From assembly GCA_913063125.1 (NCBI GenBank), contig CAJXZM010000005.1, positions 1 through 64,000 on the forward strand: a stretch of 64,000 nt of DNA, read 5' to 3'. The notes beneath the pieces are model-generated. The model was not told the origin of the DNA, did no database searches, and saw only the letters and a list, made by a program, of their open reading frames with translations. The number at the start of each line of letters is the position of its first letter. Positions within the stretch are counted from its first letter, which is position 1. Of this stretch, positions 51,859-61,510 are shown one piece after another. The position numbers were made by a program, and so were the translations under genes. This stretch comes from an uncultured Gammaproteobacteria bacterium. Lineage in GTDB: Bacteria; Pseudomonadota; Gammaproteobacteria; Pseudomonadales; Ketobacteraceae.

Positions 51859-53457
51859 TTATTTAACAGTTGGAGGTGTTTCAAAGCTGTGGAATGGAGG
51901 AGGTGACGAAAGTGTCCACTCTAATCCCGGAGTGCCTATTTGCGCTCCTTCCCATGGCATGTCACCTGCTTTAGGGCCACCACGAACCGTTTGGATAATG
52001 ATATAAACAAATAGCAAGTGGGAGAGCCCGAAAATAAAGGCTCCGATACTGGATATTTGATTGAACTCTACAAATTGCACACTGTAATCAACAATACGCC
52101 TAGGCATTCCAGCTAAGCCTGAGAAATGCTGAGGAAAGAATGTGAGATTGAATCCAATGGTGGTCCACCAGAAAAAGATCTTGCCCAATGTTTCGTTGTA
52201 CATGTGCCCCGTCCATTTTGGCAGCCAGAAGAAGACACCCGCGTAGAGGCCAAATAGTGCACCAGGGATTAACGCGTAATGAAAGTGAGCAACAACAAAG
52301 TAGGTATCATGGTACTGTAAATCTGCCGGCACGACGGCAAGCATAACACCTGTTGTTCCTGCAAAAGAGAACATCATGATGATTGCTATGGCAAAGAGCA
52401 TTGGTGTTTCAAATGTCATTGCACCACGCCACATAGTAAACATGAAGTTAAACAACATCAAACCTACAGGGATCGATATAAGGATGGTACCAATCATAAA
52501 GTAGTTGGTGGCAGCAACGGACATGCCGATGGTGTATTGATGGTGGGCCCAAACAACCATACCTAGAAGAAGTAATACTCCCATTCCCCATACCAAAGAC
52601 TTGTATCCAAATAGAGGCTTACGAGCAAAGGTGGGTACAATGATGCCTAGTACACCGATGGATGGAAGTAGTAGTACGTATACTTCGGGGTGGCCAAAGA
52701 ACCAGAATAAATGCTGGAACAAAACAGGGTCACCACCACCGGCAGCATCAAAGAAACTGGTGCCAAAGTGTCGATCAAACAAAAGCATGGTTACACCGCC
52801 CGCAAGGGCTGGCATTATCATGATTAGTAGGATTGCGGTAAAGAGCCAGGCCCAAACAAAAAGAGGAAGCTTCATCATGGTAAGCCCTGGAGCTCTCATG
52901 TTTAATATGGTGGTAACAATATTGATAGCGGCAAGAATTGATGAAATACCCAATACATGCAGGGTGAATATCAGCAAATCCATTCCCATGCCAGCTTGAA
53001 CTGATAGTGGTGGGTATAGTGTCCAGCCGGTGTTGACTGGTGCGCCACCGCCAAAGAACGGAACAATAATCGATAGGATTAATAGTGTCGCTGCGGCGGG
53101 TAGTAACCAAAAACTTAAGTTATTAAGTCTTGGTAGTGCCATATCTGGAGCCCCTATCTGTAACGGGATCATCCAGTTTGCCATGCCTGCTGCTGCAGGC
53201 ATAACCACACCAAACACCATAATCAGCGCGTGAGTGGTTACCATATTGTTAAACAGGTCTGGTTCTAGGAACTGTAAACCTGGAAAATAAAGCTCAGCGC
53301 GGATAAGCATTGCCATGCCGCCGCCAAGGAATAACATTACTAGTGAGAAGATAAGGTACATGGTACCAATATCTTTATGGTTGGTACTAAATAACCAGCG
53401 CCCAAATCCAGATGGAGGAGCGTGGTGGTGATCATCGTGAGTGGCTGTTGTACTCAT
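51859..53457 (-). CDS. ctaD: Cytochrome c oxidase subunit I (aa3-type)
   Basis: The catalytic subunit, reducing oxygen to water and pumping protons. The 532-residue, twelve-helix protein has all metal ligands: H76 (heme a), H256 in GHPEVY with the cross-linked Y260, the H305-H306 pair for CuB, and H391/H393 in VVAHFHYAL for heme a3 and heme a. The N-terminal region is His-rich (HDDHHHAPP). It follows subunit II after 16 bases. It contrasts with the orphan oxidase-like protein at 44656-46014, which lacks the His pair. Confidence 0.99.
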   Translation of the reverse strand: MSTTATHDDHHHAPPSGFGRWLFSTNHKDIGTMYLIFSLVMLFLGGGMAMLIRAELYFPGLQFLEPDLFNNMVTTHALIMVFGVVMPAAAGMANWMIPLQIGAPDMALPRLNNLSFWLLPAAATLLILSIIVPFFGGGAPVNTGWTLYPPLSVQAGMGMDLLIFTLHVLGISSILAAINIVTTILNMRAPGLTMMKLPLFVWAWLFTAILLIMIMPALAGGVTMLLFDRHFGTSFFDAAGGGDPVLFQHLFWFFGHPEVYVLLLPSIGVLGIIVPTFARKPLFGYKSLVWGMGVLLLLGMVVWAHHQYTIGMSVAATNYFMIGTILISIPVGLMLFNFMFTMWRGAMTFETPMLFAIAIIMMFSFAGTTGVMLAVVPADLQYHDTYFVVAHFHYALIPGALFGLYAGVFFWLPKWTGHMYNETLGKIFFWWTTIGFNLTFFPQHFSGLAGMPRRIVDYSVQFVEFNQISSIGAFIFGLSHLLFVYIIIQTVRGGPKAGDMPWEGAQIGTPGLEWTLSSPPPFHSFETPPTVK

Positions 53458-53473
53458 ATTTGGTCTCCTCTAA

Positions 53474-54595
53474 TTATCGCGCGGCTTTAACATCGCTAGG
53501 TTGAACGGCGTCGCCAGTATTGTTATCCCAGGCATTTCTTTCATAGGTAATGATTGCAGCAAGTTCTAAGTCGTCGAGCTGCTTACCCCATGCAGCCATT
53601 GCTGTGCCGGATGATCCATTGATGACGACGTCCAAGTGTTCGCTTATGTCGCCTATTGCGATGACGCTGCCTTTAAGGGGAGGGAACACTGGAGGTAGTC
53701 CTGATCCGTCAGCTTTGTGGCATGCGCTACAGTTTTTGTTGTAAAGCTCTTCGCCCTTAGCCATAAGCTCATCAAGAGTTAAAACCTTGCCAGAAGCGGC
53801 TTCAGCTGCTTTTGCAAGCGTGATAGCTTTTTGCTCGGACATCCATTTGTCAAACTTATCACCAGAAATGGCGTTAACTTGAATCGGCATAAAAGCATGG
53901 CCTGTACCGCAGTTTTCTGCGCATTGGCCGTGGTAATTACCTTCTTTTTCAATGATGGTCCATGTTTCGTTGATGTAGCCTGGAATTGAGTCTTTCTTGA
54001 CTGCTATGGCTGGTACCCACCAAGCGTGAAGCACGTCGGTAGCCGTGTGTAGAAAGCGAACGCGACGATCTGTGGGTAAATAAAGGGGGTTGTCGACCAT
54101 GCGAAGATAACGGTCACCAGCTTCTTCTTTAGGTAGAAGGCTGCTAACAATTTTGACATCATCTTCCATATATTCGTAGGTCCACTTCCACTGAGATCCT
54201 GTGACTTTTACAGTAAGGTCTGCAGGTGTTTTATCTTCGATAAGATCAAACGTGGAGCTGGCGCTTCCGGCGATGGTTAAATCTATACCGAGAACGATAG
54301 CGGGAACAAAAAGCCACGACCAGGTGCCAAACCATCCATTATGAAACTCTTGGTCGGCTTGGTAGTCTTTTGACTTACGAAATTTAAAGATGGAATAAGT
54401 AATAACCAAGGTAACCAGTACCATGATGATTAGCGCTACAGTGGCAGTCAGCATATGAAGGTCAAAGACCTCTTTTGTGACAGGCGATACTGGTTCCGGG
54501 AGGTTGAACTTGTATTCTGCAAATGCAGTCCCAGATGCAAGCAACAAACTGGGCACAGCAAAAGCGATGCAAGGCTTGCGTAAACGATTTAACAT
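53474..54595 (-). CDS. ctaC: Cytochrome c oxidase subunit II with fused cytochrome c domain
   Basis: Subunit II accepts electrons at the binuclear CuA centre. The 373-residue protein has a signal peptide (ending GTAFA), two membrane helices, and the CuA motif CAENCGTGHAFM. A C-terminal cytochrome c domain of about 100 residues carries the heme motif CSACH. This fused form is known in pseudomonads. The frame opens at 54652; ATG 54595 is preferred because GAGGATC precedes it and the signal then starts MLNRLRKPC. It heads the cox gene set. Confidence 0.97.
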   Translation of the reverse strand: MLNRLRKPCIAFAVPSLLLASGTAFAEYKFNLPEPVSPVTKEVFDLHMLTATVALIIMVLVTLVITYSIFKFRKSKDYQADQEFHNGWFGTWSWLFVPAIVLGIDLTIAGSASSTFDLIEDKTPADLTVKVTGSQWKWTYEYMEDDVKIVSSLLPKEEAGDRYLRMVDNPLYLPTDRRVRFLHTATDVLHAWWVPAIAVKKDSIPGYINETWTIIEKEGNYHGQCAENCGTGHAFMPIQVNAISGDKFDKWMSEQKAITLAKAAEAASGKVLTLDELMAKGEELYNKNCSACHKADGSGLPPVFPPLKGSVIAIGDISEHLDVVINGSSGTAMAAWGKQLDDLELAAIITYERNAWDNNTGDAVQPSDVKAAR

Positions 54596-55160
54596 CGGTT
54601 GATCCTCATCAATGATGCGCCAAATCCTGTTAGGTAGTTGACATAGGCACACAAAACCTCAAGTATGGATGGGCAGTGTGAACTGCACAGTCATTCTTGA
54701 TGAGGCGGTATCCTATGGTGATTTCCTTGTTAACCTAACGATTAACTATCCAGAACTTGGTTATGGTCAATTGCCATTATTTATAATGTAAGAAGCCGCG
54801 ATTAGTGTTTCTCACGGCTTCATCCCCTCTATATTTTTAGAAAACCACAAATTTTTATTAAATAGCAGTTTTCTTGAGCGGGATTATTTACTTTTGTGGG
54901 GGGGTTATGCAAGCGTAAAGTCATTAAGATTGAATGTTTTAGCGCGTTTTTGGATAATCTGTCTAATATTTGAGCTAATCTGATTTCCCTGAAGGTGGTT
55001 GTGATGGTTCGAAAGTTTTTGCTTGTGCCACTTTCCGTTTATAATACGTTTTTGTGGATGCAAGGGGCTGTTACTTGGCCCGTTGTTGTCCTGTAATCAA
55101 TATTTGGCAATGTTGCCAAAGGTGTGCCTAAGTTAGGCTGATTGAGGGTGTGAAATAAGC
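54596..55160. other. Divergent control region between ctaC and DUF1820
   Basis: No gene is supported in these 565 bases. It must contain promoters for the cox genes (reading left) and DUF1820 (reading right). A stem GAAGCCG / CGGCTTC lies near 54793-54823, without a T-run. I found no convincing pair of -35 and -10 boxes. Confidence 0.5.
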
Positions 55161-55499
55161 ATGAGTGAAGTACCGATTTTTCGCGTAATTTTTTTGAATC
55201 AGGATGAAGTGTTTGAAATTTATGCGCGGCATATATACCAAAGTGAGATGTTTGGGTTTATTGAGGTAGAAGAGTTCATGTTTGGTGAGCGCTCACAGGT
55301 AGTTGTGGATCCTTCTGAAGAGCGCTTAAAGGCTCAGTTCACAGGCGTTAAGCGTACTTATATTCCTATGCATTCTATTGTTCGGATTGATGAGGTTGAG
55401 AAAGAAGGTGTAGGGAAGGTTACCGATGTTAAGGGCGGTAATGTCGCTTCTTTTCCAGGTTTTAGTTATAGCCCTGGTAGAAAACCGAGCAAAGATTGA
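55161..55499 (+). CDS. DUF1820 family protein
   Basis: A 112-residue soluble protein matching the DUF1820 pattern: PIFRVIFLNQDEVFEIYARH, then GFIEVEEFMFGE and a conserved YIPMHSIVRIDEVEKEG. The C-terminal tail is Gly/Pro/Ser-rich and probably flexible. The function is unknown; the family is common in gammaproteobacteria. It stands alone, upstream of a small coiled-coil gene on the same strand, 171 bases away. Confidence 0.88.
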   Translation: MSEVPIFRVIFLNQDEVFEIYARHIYQSEMFGFIEVEEFMFGERSQVVVDPSEERLKAQFTGVKRTYIPMHSIVRIDEVEKEGVGKVTDVKGGNVASFPGFSYSPGRKPSKD

Positions 55500-55670
55500 T
55501 TAGAATATAGCCTAATCTGGCCGTTTGTCATTAAATTTGGTGCGTTTAACGGCTTTTCTTGGCTTTTACTTGATCAATTATGCATCTGCGCTAACAATGC
55601 TACTAGTGTATTTGCAACTGTTGCTTGCTGTGTAGGCGTGTCAGCCTGATTGGCTTAAAAAGGATGTTGG

Positions 55671-55916
55671 ATGTATTCACTTGTTGATAGAAAAAAACCT
55701 ATTGCTTCGCAATACAGCTTGGATAAGCTGGAAACTCTTGTGAAGAGGGATATTGAACGCATTAAGGGTCAGTTGGCACGTATGGAGCGGGTCGAGCTTG
55801 ATCCTGTTCGGGCTTCAACAATTGTCACTTATCGTGAAATGATCGATGCTCGCGAAACGTTGTTACTTCAGATTATAGAGCAGTCGGAGCAATTTAATGA
55901 GGTGGCGGTAGGCTGA
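55671..55916 (+). CDS. Small coiled-coil hypothetical protein
   Basis: An 81-residue, almost fully helical product (LDKLETLVKRDIERIKGQLA then IEQSEQFNEVAVG). The AAAAGGA ribosome-binding site before ATG and the terminator at 55958 support it as a real gene. No family is recognised. It may be an adaptor or structural protein; nothing more can be said. Confidence 0.7.
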   Translation: MYSLVDRKKPIASQYSLDKLETLVKRDIERIKGQLARMERVELDPVRASTIVTYREMIDARETLLLQIIEQSEQFNEVAVG

Positions 55917-55957
55917 CTCTTGCGATAAAACAGTTATTTTTACGATTTTAAAATATG

Positions 55958-55979
55958 GGGCCTTTCGGGCTCTTTTTTG
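55958..55979 (+). terminator. Intrinsic terminator after the small coiled-coil gene
   Basis: GGGCC pairs with GGCTC (one G-U pair) around TTTCG, followed by TTTTTT. It lies 41 bases after the gene stop. Confidence 0.75.
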
Positions 55980-56071
55980 TTTTAAGTGCTCGGTGGGTCG
56001 AATGGTAGTGTTGAAGTGATAAGGTTCGAGGGAAAAATAAAAAATAGATATGGGATGTTGTGCTAAGGATA

Positions 56072-56148
56072 TGGTAGCAAGGGGCGGAATTGAACCGCCG
56101 ACCCCATGATTATGAATCATGTGCTCTAACCATCTGAGCTACCTTGCC
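56072..56148 (-). tRNA. tRNA-Met (elongator, anticodon CAU)
   Basis: The minus strand folds into a 77-base tRNA with encoded CCA. The acceptor stem is GGCAAGG with CCTTGCT, closing with a G-U pair at position 1-72. The anticodon loop is TTCATAA in a CATGA/TCATG stem, and the T loop is TTCAATT. The acceptor does not resemble the Ile2 type at 4567, and a 1-72 pair is present, unlike initiator tRNA, so elongator Met is the best call. It lies 92 bases after ychF on the same strand. Confidence 0.9.
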
Positions 56149-56240
56149 ATTATAAAGCTGATACTGTGTTCTCTTGTCGCAGTAGGGTACTGCTTTAGAG
56201 GGCGCAAATTCTCGCAATCTTTGCCCTCTGTGTCAAGTAC

Positions 56241-57332
56241 TTACACGTTAAATCGGAAATGAATCACGTCACCGTCTGCGACAACGTAGTCCTTGCCTTC
56301 TAATCTCCACTTGCCGGCTTCCTTTGCGCCCTGTTCGCCGTTGTGTTCGATGAAATCATTGTACGCAGTGATCTCTGCTCGAATAAAGCCTTTTTCAAAG
56401 TCGGTGTGAATGACTCCGGCGGCTTGTGGCGCTGTGGCGCCGACTTTGACGGTCCAGGCGCGAACCTCCTGTACTCCGGCGGTGAAGTAGGTTTGAAGGC
56501 CGAGGAGGTTGTATCCCGCTCGAATAACGCGATCTAGCCCTGGCTCTTCCATGCCAAGGTCTTCCATAAATTCAGTGCGTTCGTCGTCTTCAAGTTCGGC
56601 TATTTCAGATTCGATCTTCGCGCAAATGGCGACAATCTGTGCTCCTTCTTCTTTTGCTATGTTTTCAACGAGCTCTAGTAGCGGGTTGTTTTCGAATCCG
56701 TCTTCTTCTACGTTGGCGATGTACATTGTGGGTTTGATTGTGAGTAGGTTTAGTGACTTAATCTCGAGTAGCTCTTCATCTGTAAGTCCTGCGGAGCGAG
56801 CAGGTTTTCCTTCATCTAATAATGGAAGTAGTTTTTCTAGGATGGCTTTTCTTTTGAGGGCTTCGCTGTCACCTGATCTGGCCAGCTTGGTTGACTTTAG
56901 TAATGACTTCTCTACGGATTCAAGGTCCGCCAGTGCAAGTTCTGTGTTGATAACTTCAATGTCATCAATAGGGTTGACTTTGTTTGCGACGTGAACGATG
57001 TTCTCGTCTTCAAAGCAGCGTACTACGTGAGCAATAGCGTCGGTATCTCTTATGTTGGCTAGGAATTTGTTTCCAAGCCCTTCACCTTTGGATGCGCCGG
57101 CAACAAGGCCTGCTATGTCTACAAATTCCATGGTGGTTGCTAATACGCGTTGAGGTTTTACTATTTCCGCAAGCTTGTCTTGGCGCGAGTCTGGGACATT
57201 TACCACGCCGGTGTTCGGTTCAATTGTACAGAATGGGAAGTTTGCAGCGTCGATGCCTGCTTTTGTTAATGCGTTAAAAAGTGTGGATTTTCCGACGTTT
57301 GGTAGGCCGACGATGCCGCATTGGATGCCCAT
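56241..57332 (-). CDS. ychF: Redox-regulated ATPase YchF (OLA1 family)
   Basis: YchF is an Obg-related P-loop ATPase that binds ribosomes and is linked to oxidative stress response. The 363 residues have the P-loop [33 protein letters not shown] (Walker B/G3), and NVEE in place of NKxD, which accounts for ATP preference over GTP. A C-terminal TGS domain ends with [11 protein letters not shown]. The position next to pth is conserved in gammaproteobacteria. Confidence 0.98.
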   Translation of the reverse strand: MGIQCGIVGLPNVGKSTLFNALTKAGIDAANFPFCTIEPNTGVVNVPDSRQDKLAEIVKPQRVLATTMEFVDIAGLVAGASKGEGLGNKFLANIRDTDAIAHVVRCFEDENIVHVANKVNPIDDIEVINTELALADLESVEKSLLKSTKLARSGDSEALKRKAILEKLLPLLDEGKPARSAGLTDEELLEIKSLNLLTIKPTMYIANVEEDGFENNPLLELVENIAKEEGAQIVAICAKIESEIAELEDDERTEFMEDLGMEEPGLDRVIRAGYNLLGLQTYFTAGVQEVRAWTVKVGATAPQAAGVIHTDFEKGFIRAEITAYNDFIEHNGEQGAKEAGKWRLEGKDYVVADGDVIHFRFNV

Positions 57333-57350
57333 GGTAATAATCCTGAGTGG

Positions 57351-57941
57351 TTAGCTGCTTTTATAGCTGTGAAGTTGGTTCATGGCTTTGTTGGCGTTGC
57401 CGGTGACAAGTTCGGGCAAAACGCTGATCGCTTCATTGATAATGTCGTCAATTAGCTGTTGTTCTTTGCTTGGTGCCTTTCCAAGAACGAAGCCGGTGAC
57501 CTTGTCGCTGCTTCCGGGGTGGCCTATGCCTATTCGAAAGCGAGCAAAGTTTTTGTTGTTGCCTAATTGGCTAATGATGTCTCTTAGCCCGTTATGGCCA
57601 CCGTGGCCACCGCCTTGTTTGAGTTTTCCTGTGCCGGGAAGTAAATCTAGTTCATCGTGGGCGACTAGGATTCTTTCGGGGGGGATTTTGAAAAAGTTGG
57701 CTAGAGGGGCAACAGATTGGCCGCTTAAATTCATAAAGGTGGAGGGGATTAAGAGGCGGACATCCTGGCCATTGATTCGAACGCGGCCGGTGTGCCCTTT
57801 ATATTTGGGGTCGTTCTTTAGTTGTTCATTATATTTGCGTGCGATGCTTTCAACAAACCAGGCACCCGCATTGTGGCGAGTGTTTTCGTATTGTTGGCCG
57901 GGGTTGCCCAGGCCAACAATGAGATCAATCCCGTCTTTCAA
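57351..57941 (-). CDS. pth: Peptidyl-tRNA hydrolase
   Basis: Pth frees tRNA from stalled peptidyl-tRNA. The 196-residue protein has [20 protein letters not shown], with the catalytic His, [11 protein letters not shown], and a [13 protein letters not shown] region that binds tRNA. The catalytic Asp lies in [11 protein letters not shown]. The gene is between ychF and rplY, as in Pseudomonas. The gap to ychF is 18 bases, so they are co-transcribed. Confidence 0.98.
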   Translation of the reverse strand: MKDGIDLIVGLGNPGQQYENTRHNAGAWFVESIARKYNEQLKNDPKYKGHTGRVRINGQDVRLLIPSTFMNLSGQSVAPLANFFKIPPERILVAHDELDLLPGTGKLKQGGGHGGHNGLRDIISQLGNNKNFARFRIGIGHPGSSDKVTGFVLGKAPSKEQQLIDDIINEAISVLPELVTGNANKAMNQLHSYKSS

Positions 57942-57975
57942 TGTAGGTGCCTTTTATTTGTATATCGTTTAACGA

Positions 57976-58611
57976 TTATTCAGCTGCTGGAGCTTCTTCT
58001 GTTGCTTCATCGTCGTCAGCACTTTCGCCACGAGGGATGATAATGGTAACGATTGGGTGGTTGTGATCGTCGCCGTGAGCAAGCTCAGGGATTTCAACGC
58101 CTTCAGGTAGTGTAATATCAGAAAGGTGAAGAACTGTGCCGGCTTGCACGTCGGTCATGTCAATTTCGAAGTACTCAGGCAGATCTTTGGCAAGGCAGGA
58201 TATTTCAACGTCTGTCATTTGGTGTGAAATGGAGCCGCCTTGCATTTTGGCGCCGTGACATACATCTTCGTTAATGAAGTGTAGAGGTACATGCATGTTG
58301 ATCTTGTGCGTAGTGTCGATACGGAGGAAGTCGGCGTGTACAGCGTGCCCTTTTGCTGGGTGGCGCTGAAGGTCTTTAAGAACAACTTGCTCTTCATTTC
58401 CATCAATAACCAAGGTAAGTACGTGAGAGTAGAAGGCTTCATTCTCAAGTACTTTGGTTAGTTCTTTGGCTAGTAAAGAGATTGATGTTGGTTCTTTCTC
58501 TGTACCGTAAAGTACGCAGGGTACTCTGTTTTCGAGGCGACGTAGGCGGCGGCTCGAACCTTTCCCTAAATCACTTCGCATTTCTGCGTTTAATATAAAT
58601 TCGTTTGACAT
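57976..58611 (-). CDS. rplY: 50S ribosomal protein L25/TL5/Ctc (long form)
   Basis: L25 binds 5S rRNA. The 211-residue protein is the long Ctc/TL5 form: an N-terminal L25 domain with GKGSSRRLRRLENRVPCVLYG and a C-terminal beta domain (EISCLAKDLPEYFEIDMTDV). The tail is acidic (ADDDEATEEAPAAE), possibly disordered. A GGAG ribosome-binding site precedes the ATG. A small hairpin (GAAGATTT / AAATCTTC, 58638-58660) sits in its leader. It follows prs in the conserved order. Confidence 0.97.
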   Translation of the reverse strand: MSNEFILNAEMRSDLGKGSSRRLRRLENRVPCVLYGTEKEPTSISLLAKELTKVLENEAFYSHVLTLVIDGNEEQVVLKDLQRHPAKGHAVHADFLRIDTTHKINMHVPLHFINEDVCHGAKMQGGSISHQMTDVEISCLAKDLPEYFEIDMTDVQAGTVLHLSDITLPEGVEIPELAHGDDHNHPIVTIIIPRGESADDDEATEEAPAAE

Positions 58612-58673
58612 TGTTATGTCTCCAATTGGTATGTTGTGAAGATTTTGCGACCAAATCTTCGGTTTTTAATTGC

Positions 58674-59630
58674 TTATGACTCTTTGGGGGAGAACATGGC
58701 ACTTAAGGATTCTTCGTTGTTAATTCTGCGGACAGCCTCGGCGAGCATTGGCGCTAAGCTGAGTTGTCGGATTTTGGCACAGTTCAGTGCTTCGTCTGAT
58801 AGGGGGATTGTATCGGTGACGATAAGCTTGTCTATCTTTGAGTTATTGAGGTTGTTGATTGCAGGCCCGGATAATACAGGGTGTGTGCAGTACGCAATAA
58901 CTTTTTTTGCACCGTGCTCTTTTAATGCGTCGGCTGCTTTGCAGAGGGTGCCGGCAGTATCAACCATATCGTCTACTAATATGCAGGTGCGACCTTTGAC
59001 TTCACCAATGAGATGCATTACTTGGGAGTCGTTGGCTTTTTGGCGGCGCTTGTCGATAATGGCGAGATCTGCATCGTCTAGTTGTTTGGCCACGGCGCGG
59101 GCGCGAACAACGCCGCCAACATCGGGTGAGACAATCATTAGGTCTTCGTAATCTTGGCGAATGATATCCTCAAGGATTACAGGGGAGCCATAGACGTTAT
59201 CAACTGGAATATCGAAAAAGCCTTGGATTTGGTCGGCGTGCAAATCGACCGTGAGCAGCCTGTCTACACCAACGGTTGTTAGCATGTCGGCGACTACTTT
59301 TGCGCTGATAGGGACGCGGGCAGATCGAACGCGACGGTCTTGGCGTGCATATCCGAAATAAGGGACAACGGCGGTGATGCGACCCGCGGAGGCGCGGCGT
59401 AATGCATCGGTCATTACCACGAGTTCCATAAGGTTGTCGTTGGTTGGGGAGCAGGTGGATTGGATGACAAAGACATCGGCGCCACGAACGTTTTCATTTA
59501 TCTCTACAGCTATCTCTCCGTCGCTAAACGAGTTGACGTCAGCGAGTCCGGCGGGGACGTGAAGGTGTTCGGTGATCTTGTGTGCTAAGTCAGGAACAGC
59601 GTTACCGTTAAATACGATCAGATTAGACAC
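58674..59630 (-). CDS. prs: Ribose-phosphate pyrophosphokinase (PRPP synthetase)
   Basis: Prs makes PRPP from ribose-5-phosphate and ATP for nucleotide, His, Trp and NAD synthesis. The 318 residues show [20 protein letters not shown], the [20 protein letters not shown] flexible loop, and the PRPP-binding [13 protein letters not shown]. The frame opens at 59756 but runs through the tRNA-Gln gene; GTG 59630 is chosen because AAAGGTG precedes it and the protein then starts at the family N-terminus ([12 protein letters not shown]). It lies 50 bases after tRNA-Gln and is probably transcribed with it. Confidence 0.98.
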   Translation of the reverse strand: MSNLIVFNGNAVPDLAHKITEHLHVPAGLADVNSFSDGEIAVEINENVRGADVFVIQSTCSPTNDNLMELVVMTDALRRASAGRITAVVPYFGYARQDRRVRSARVPISAKVVADMLTTVGVDRLLTVDLHADQIQGFFDIPVDNVYGSPVILEDIIRQDYEDLMIVSPDVGGVVRARAVAKQLDDADLAIIDKRRQKANDSQVMHLIGEVKGRTCILVDDMVDTAGTLCKAADALKEHGAKKVIAYCTHPVLSGPAINNLNNSKIDKLIVTDTIPLSDEALNCAKIRQLSLAPMLAEAVRRINNEESLSAMFSPKES

Positions 59631-59680
59631 GTGTGAGGCACCTTTATAATAAACGGGAGATATAGTGTATGGAATTAAGA

Positions 59681-59755
59681 TGGCTGGGCCGGCAGGATTC
59701 GAACCTGCGCATGTCTGGATCAAAACCAGGTGCCTTACCGCTTGGCGACGGCCCA
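59681..59755 (-). tRNA. tRNA-Gln (anticodon UUG)
   Basis: The minus strand gives a 75-base tRNA with encoded CCA. It begins TGGGCCG, with its acceptor complement CGGCCCA. The D arm has AAGCGGTAA, the anticodon loop is TTTTGAT and the T loop TTCGAAT. The first base pair of the anticodon stem appears as a C-A mismatch. It sits between ispE and prs as in Pseudomonas. Confidence 0.93.
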
Positions 59756-59850
59756 TTCTCGAGGAGCTATTTGGCTAACTTCGAGCGGCGTGTATCATAC
59801 CAGAAGTTTGACCAAATGTTCTGAGATTTTTAACAATTTTTTAGCTTAAT

Positions 59851-60753
59851 TTAAGCTACGGGTTCTTTTCTCTTGAGCAAGTAGCTCTGATACAAAGATG
59901 ATCCGTTTTGACCCTTGGTCAGTATGACGTTTAGGTCGTCAGATTTAAGGTTAAATCTGATTAGTGCTTCTGGCAAGTTGCTGATTGCTTTAAGTCCTGT
60001 TTCTTTGTCGGATACAGGGCAAAAGCAGCAAGCTCCAGTGCCGGTAAGCTTAGCATTTCCCCATCCATTTAACAATCCTAACGTCTTGTTAATTAACGGG
60101 AATTTTTTCCTGGCTACAAGCTCAAAGTCATTGTGACCGGCTCCATCCAAGAAGGCGCGCATTGTGATCGGTTTTGTGTTTCTTGTCAAATGTTTATCAC
60201 GAAAAAGTTCTGCTGTTTCTACGTGGCAAGCGGGAATAGCTAATATGTACCATCGCTCATCGATAGTTACAGGGGTTAGCTGTTCGCCAATGCCCTCTGC
60301 CCAAGCAGCAATACCGTGAACAAAGATAGGTATGTCTGCTCCTAAGGTAAGCCCTAGGGTTTCTAGTTCTAGGGTGGATAATTTAGTATCCCAGAGTCGG
60401 TTAAGGGCGACCAGTGTCGTTGCTGCATTGGAGGACCCTCCGCCAAGCCCGCCCCCCATGGGTAATTTCTTGTCAATTGTTATGCGTGCGCCGCGCGTAC
60501 AGTTGGTGTGTTGGCGTAAGAGCATGGAGGCTTGGTAGACGAGGTTTTCTTTTTCTGGAACCCCTTGAATGTTGTTGACTAAGGAAATTTGGCCGTCTAA
60601 TTCGGTGTTCTCAAAAGTTAAGGTGTCGTGCAGATCAAGAAATTGAAAAACGGTTTGTAGATTGTGGTAGCCGTCGCTTCGAACTCCGGTGATATGTAAA
60701 AATAGGTTAAGTTTAGCGGGGGAGTTAAATGTATATGACGTCGGGGCCTGCAT
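59851..60753 (-). CDS. ispE: 4-diphosphocytidyl-2-C-methyl-D-erythritol kinase IspE
   Basis: IspE phosphorylates CDP-methylerythritol in the non-mevalonate isoprenoid pathway. The 300 residues have the GHMP-kinase ATP loop PMGGGLGGGSSNAATTL, the N-terminal FNSPAKLNLFLHITG with its catalytic Lys, and the GADIPIFVHG motif with the catalytic Asp. It follows lolB with a 2-base gap and precedes tRNA-Gln and prs. Confidence 0.98.
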   Translation of the reverse strand: MQAPTSYTFNSPAKLNLFLHITGVRSDGYHNLQTVFQFLDLHDTLTFENTELDGQISLVNNIQGVPEKENLVYQASMLLRQHTNCTRGARITIDKKLPMGGGLGGGSSNAATTLVALNRLWDTKLSTLELETLGLTLGADIPIFVHGIAAWAEGIGEQLTPVTIDERWYILAIPACHVETAELFRDKHLTRNTKPITMRAFLDGAGHNDFELVARKKFPLINKTLGLLNGWGNAKLTGTGACCFCPVSDKETGLKAISNLPEALIRFNLKSDDLNVILTKGQNGSSLYQSYLLKRKEPVA

Positions 60754-60755
60754 GC

Positions 60756-61391
60756 TTATGGCTCTTCGTTAAAAGGTATCCACTGTTTGACCAGTACGGT
60801 AACTTTGAGGTTATCGGAAATGATTTTTATTTTGTGGGGCAGCGGATTCCCTAGTGCATCTTTGTAGCGCTCAAACTGGAGGGTCCAGCCGGCTTGGTCC
60901 AGTGTTGAAATAAGGCCAATGTTATTAAAGCGAGGCGTGCTAGTGCTTCTTGGCTCTGGTAGGCCTTTGATCCAATAAAGCAGGTTTGATAATGGTATTT
61001 GCCAGCCGGAATGTTCATATAAAAGCTGCTCTGGTGTTTCTGCGACAAAGCTGCCGTCACTATTTTCTAGCTTGGCGCCCGACTTGTTGCCAGAGATGAT
61101 GGTAGTTCCTTGGCCAAGAGGGCCAGAAAGCGTAATGTGAAAGCTATCTTGAGATTGAATCCAGTCAAGGTAAGCGCTACCTCCCTCATCACCCTGTTTG
61201 ATACCGATTTTACCCTTAATATGCCATTCATCCATTAAGGTTAGTGAGCGAACATGATTAACCCAGTTAACGGGATGGGTGGATAGAGGGGGCTGGCTGG
61301 GCGATTGTAATAATTCACAGCCAGCTAAAATTATAAGTAAGCTTGTAAGAGTTACATGGCGAAAAAAACGCGATATATGTGTCTGTGACAC
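60756..61391 (-). CDS. lolB: Outer membrane lipoprotein LolB
   Basis: LolB receives lipoproteins from LolA and inserts them in the outer membrane. The 211-residue protein has a lipoprotein signal (TSLLIILAGC) and an unclosed beta-barrel domain with WHIKGKIGIKQGDEGGSAYL, GPLGQGTTIISG and a C-terminal KIKIISDNLKVTVLVKQWIP. It is coupled to ispE. The upstream TPR lipoprotein gene is divergent from hemA, as in Pseudomonas. Confidence 0.95.
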   Translation of the reverse strand: MSQTHISRFFRHVTLTSLLIILAGCELLQSPSQPPLSTHPVNWVNHVRSLTLMDEWHIKGKIGIKQGDEGGSAYLDWIQSQDSFHITLSGPLGQGTTIISGNKSGAKLENSDGSFVAETPEQLLYEHSGWQIPLSNLLYWIKGLPEPRSTSTPRFNNIGLISTLDQAGWTLQFERYKDALGNPLPHKIKIISDNLKVTVLVKQWIPFNEEP

Positions 61392-61510
61392 GAAAACTTC
61401 CTATTGATAACGAGTTAACTCGCACTGTATCACGGTTGTATATGATGGACGAGTTTGGACTGTGAATTTTTTTGATTAATAATCGCAGGCAAGTAATTTT
61501 AAATAAAGAT

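Noticed and set aside
59631-59756. N-terminal extension of prs to 59756
   Set aside because: The extension is translated from the tRNA-Gln gene. GTG 59630 has a ribosome-binding site and matches the family start.
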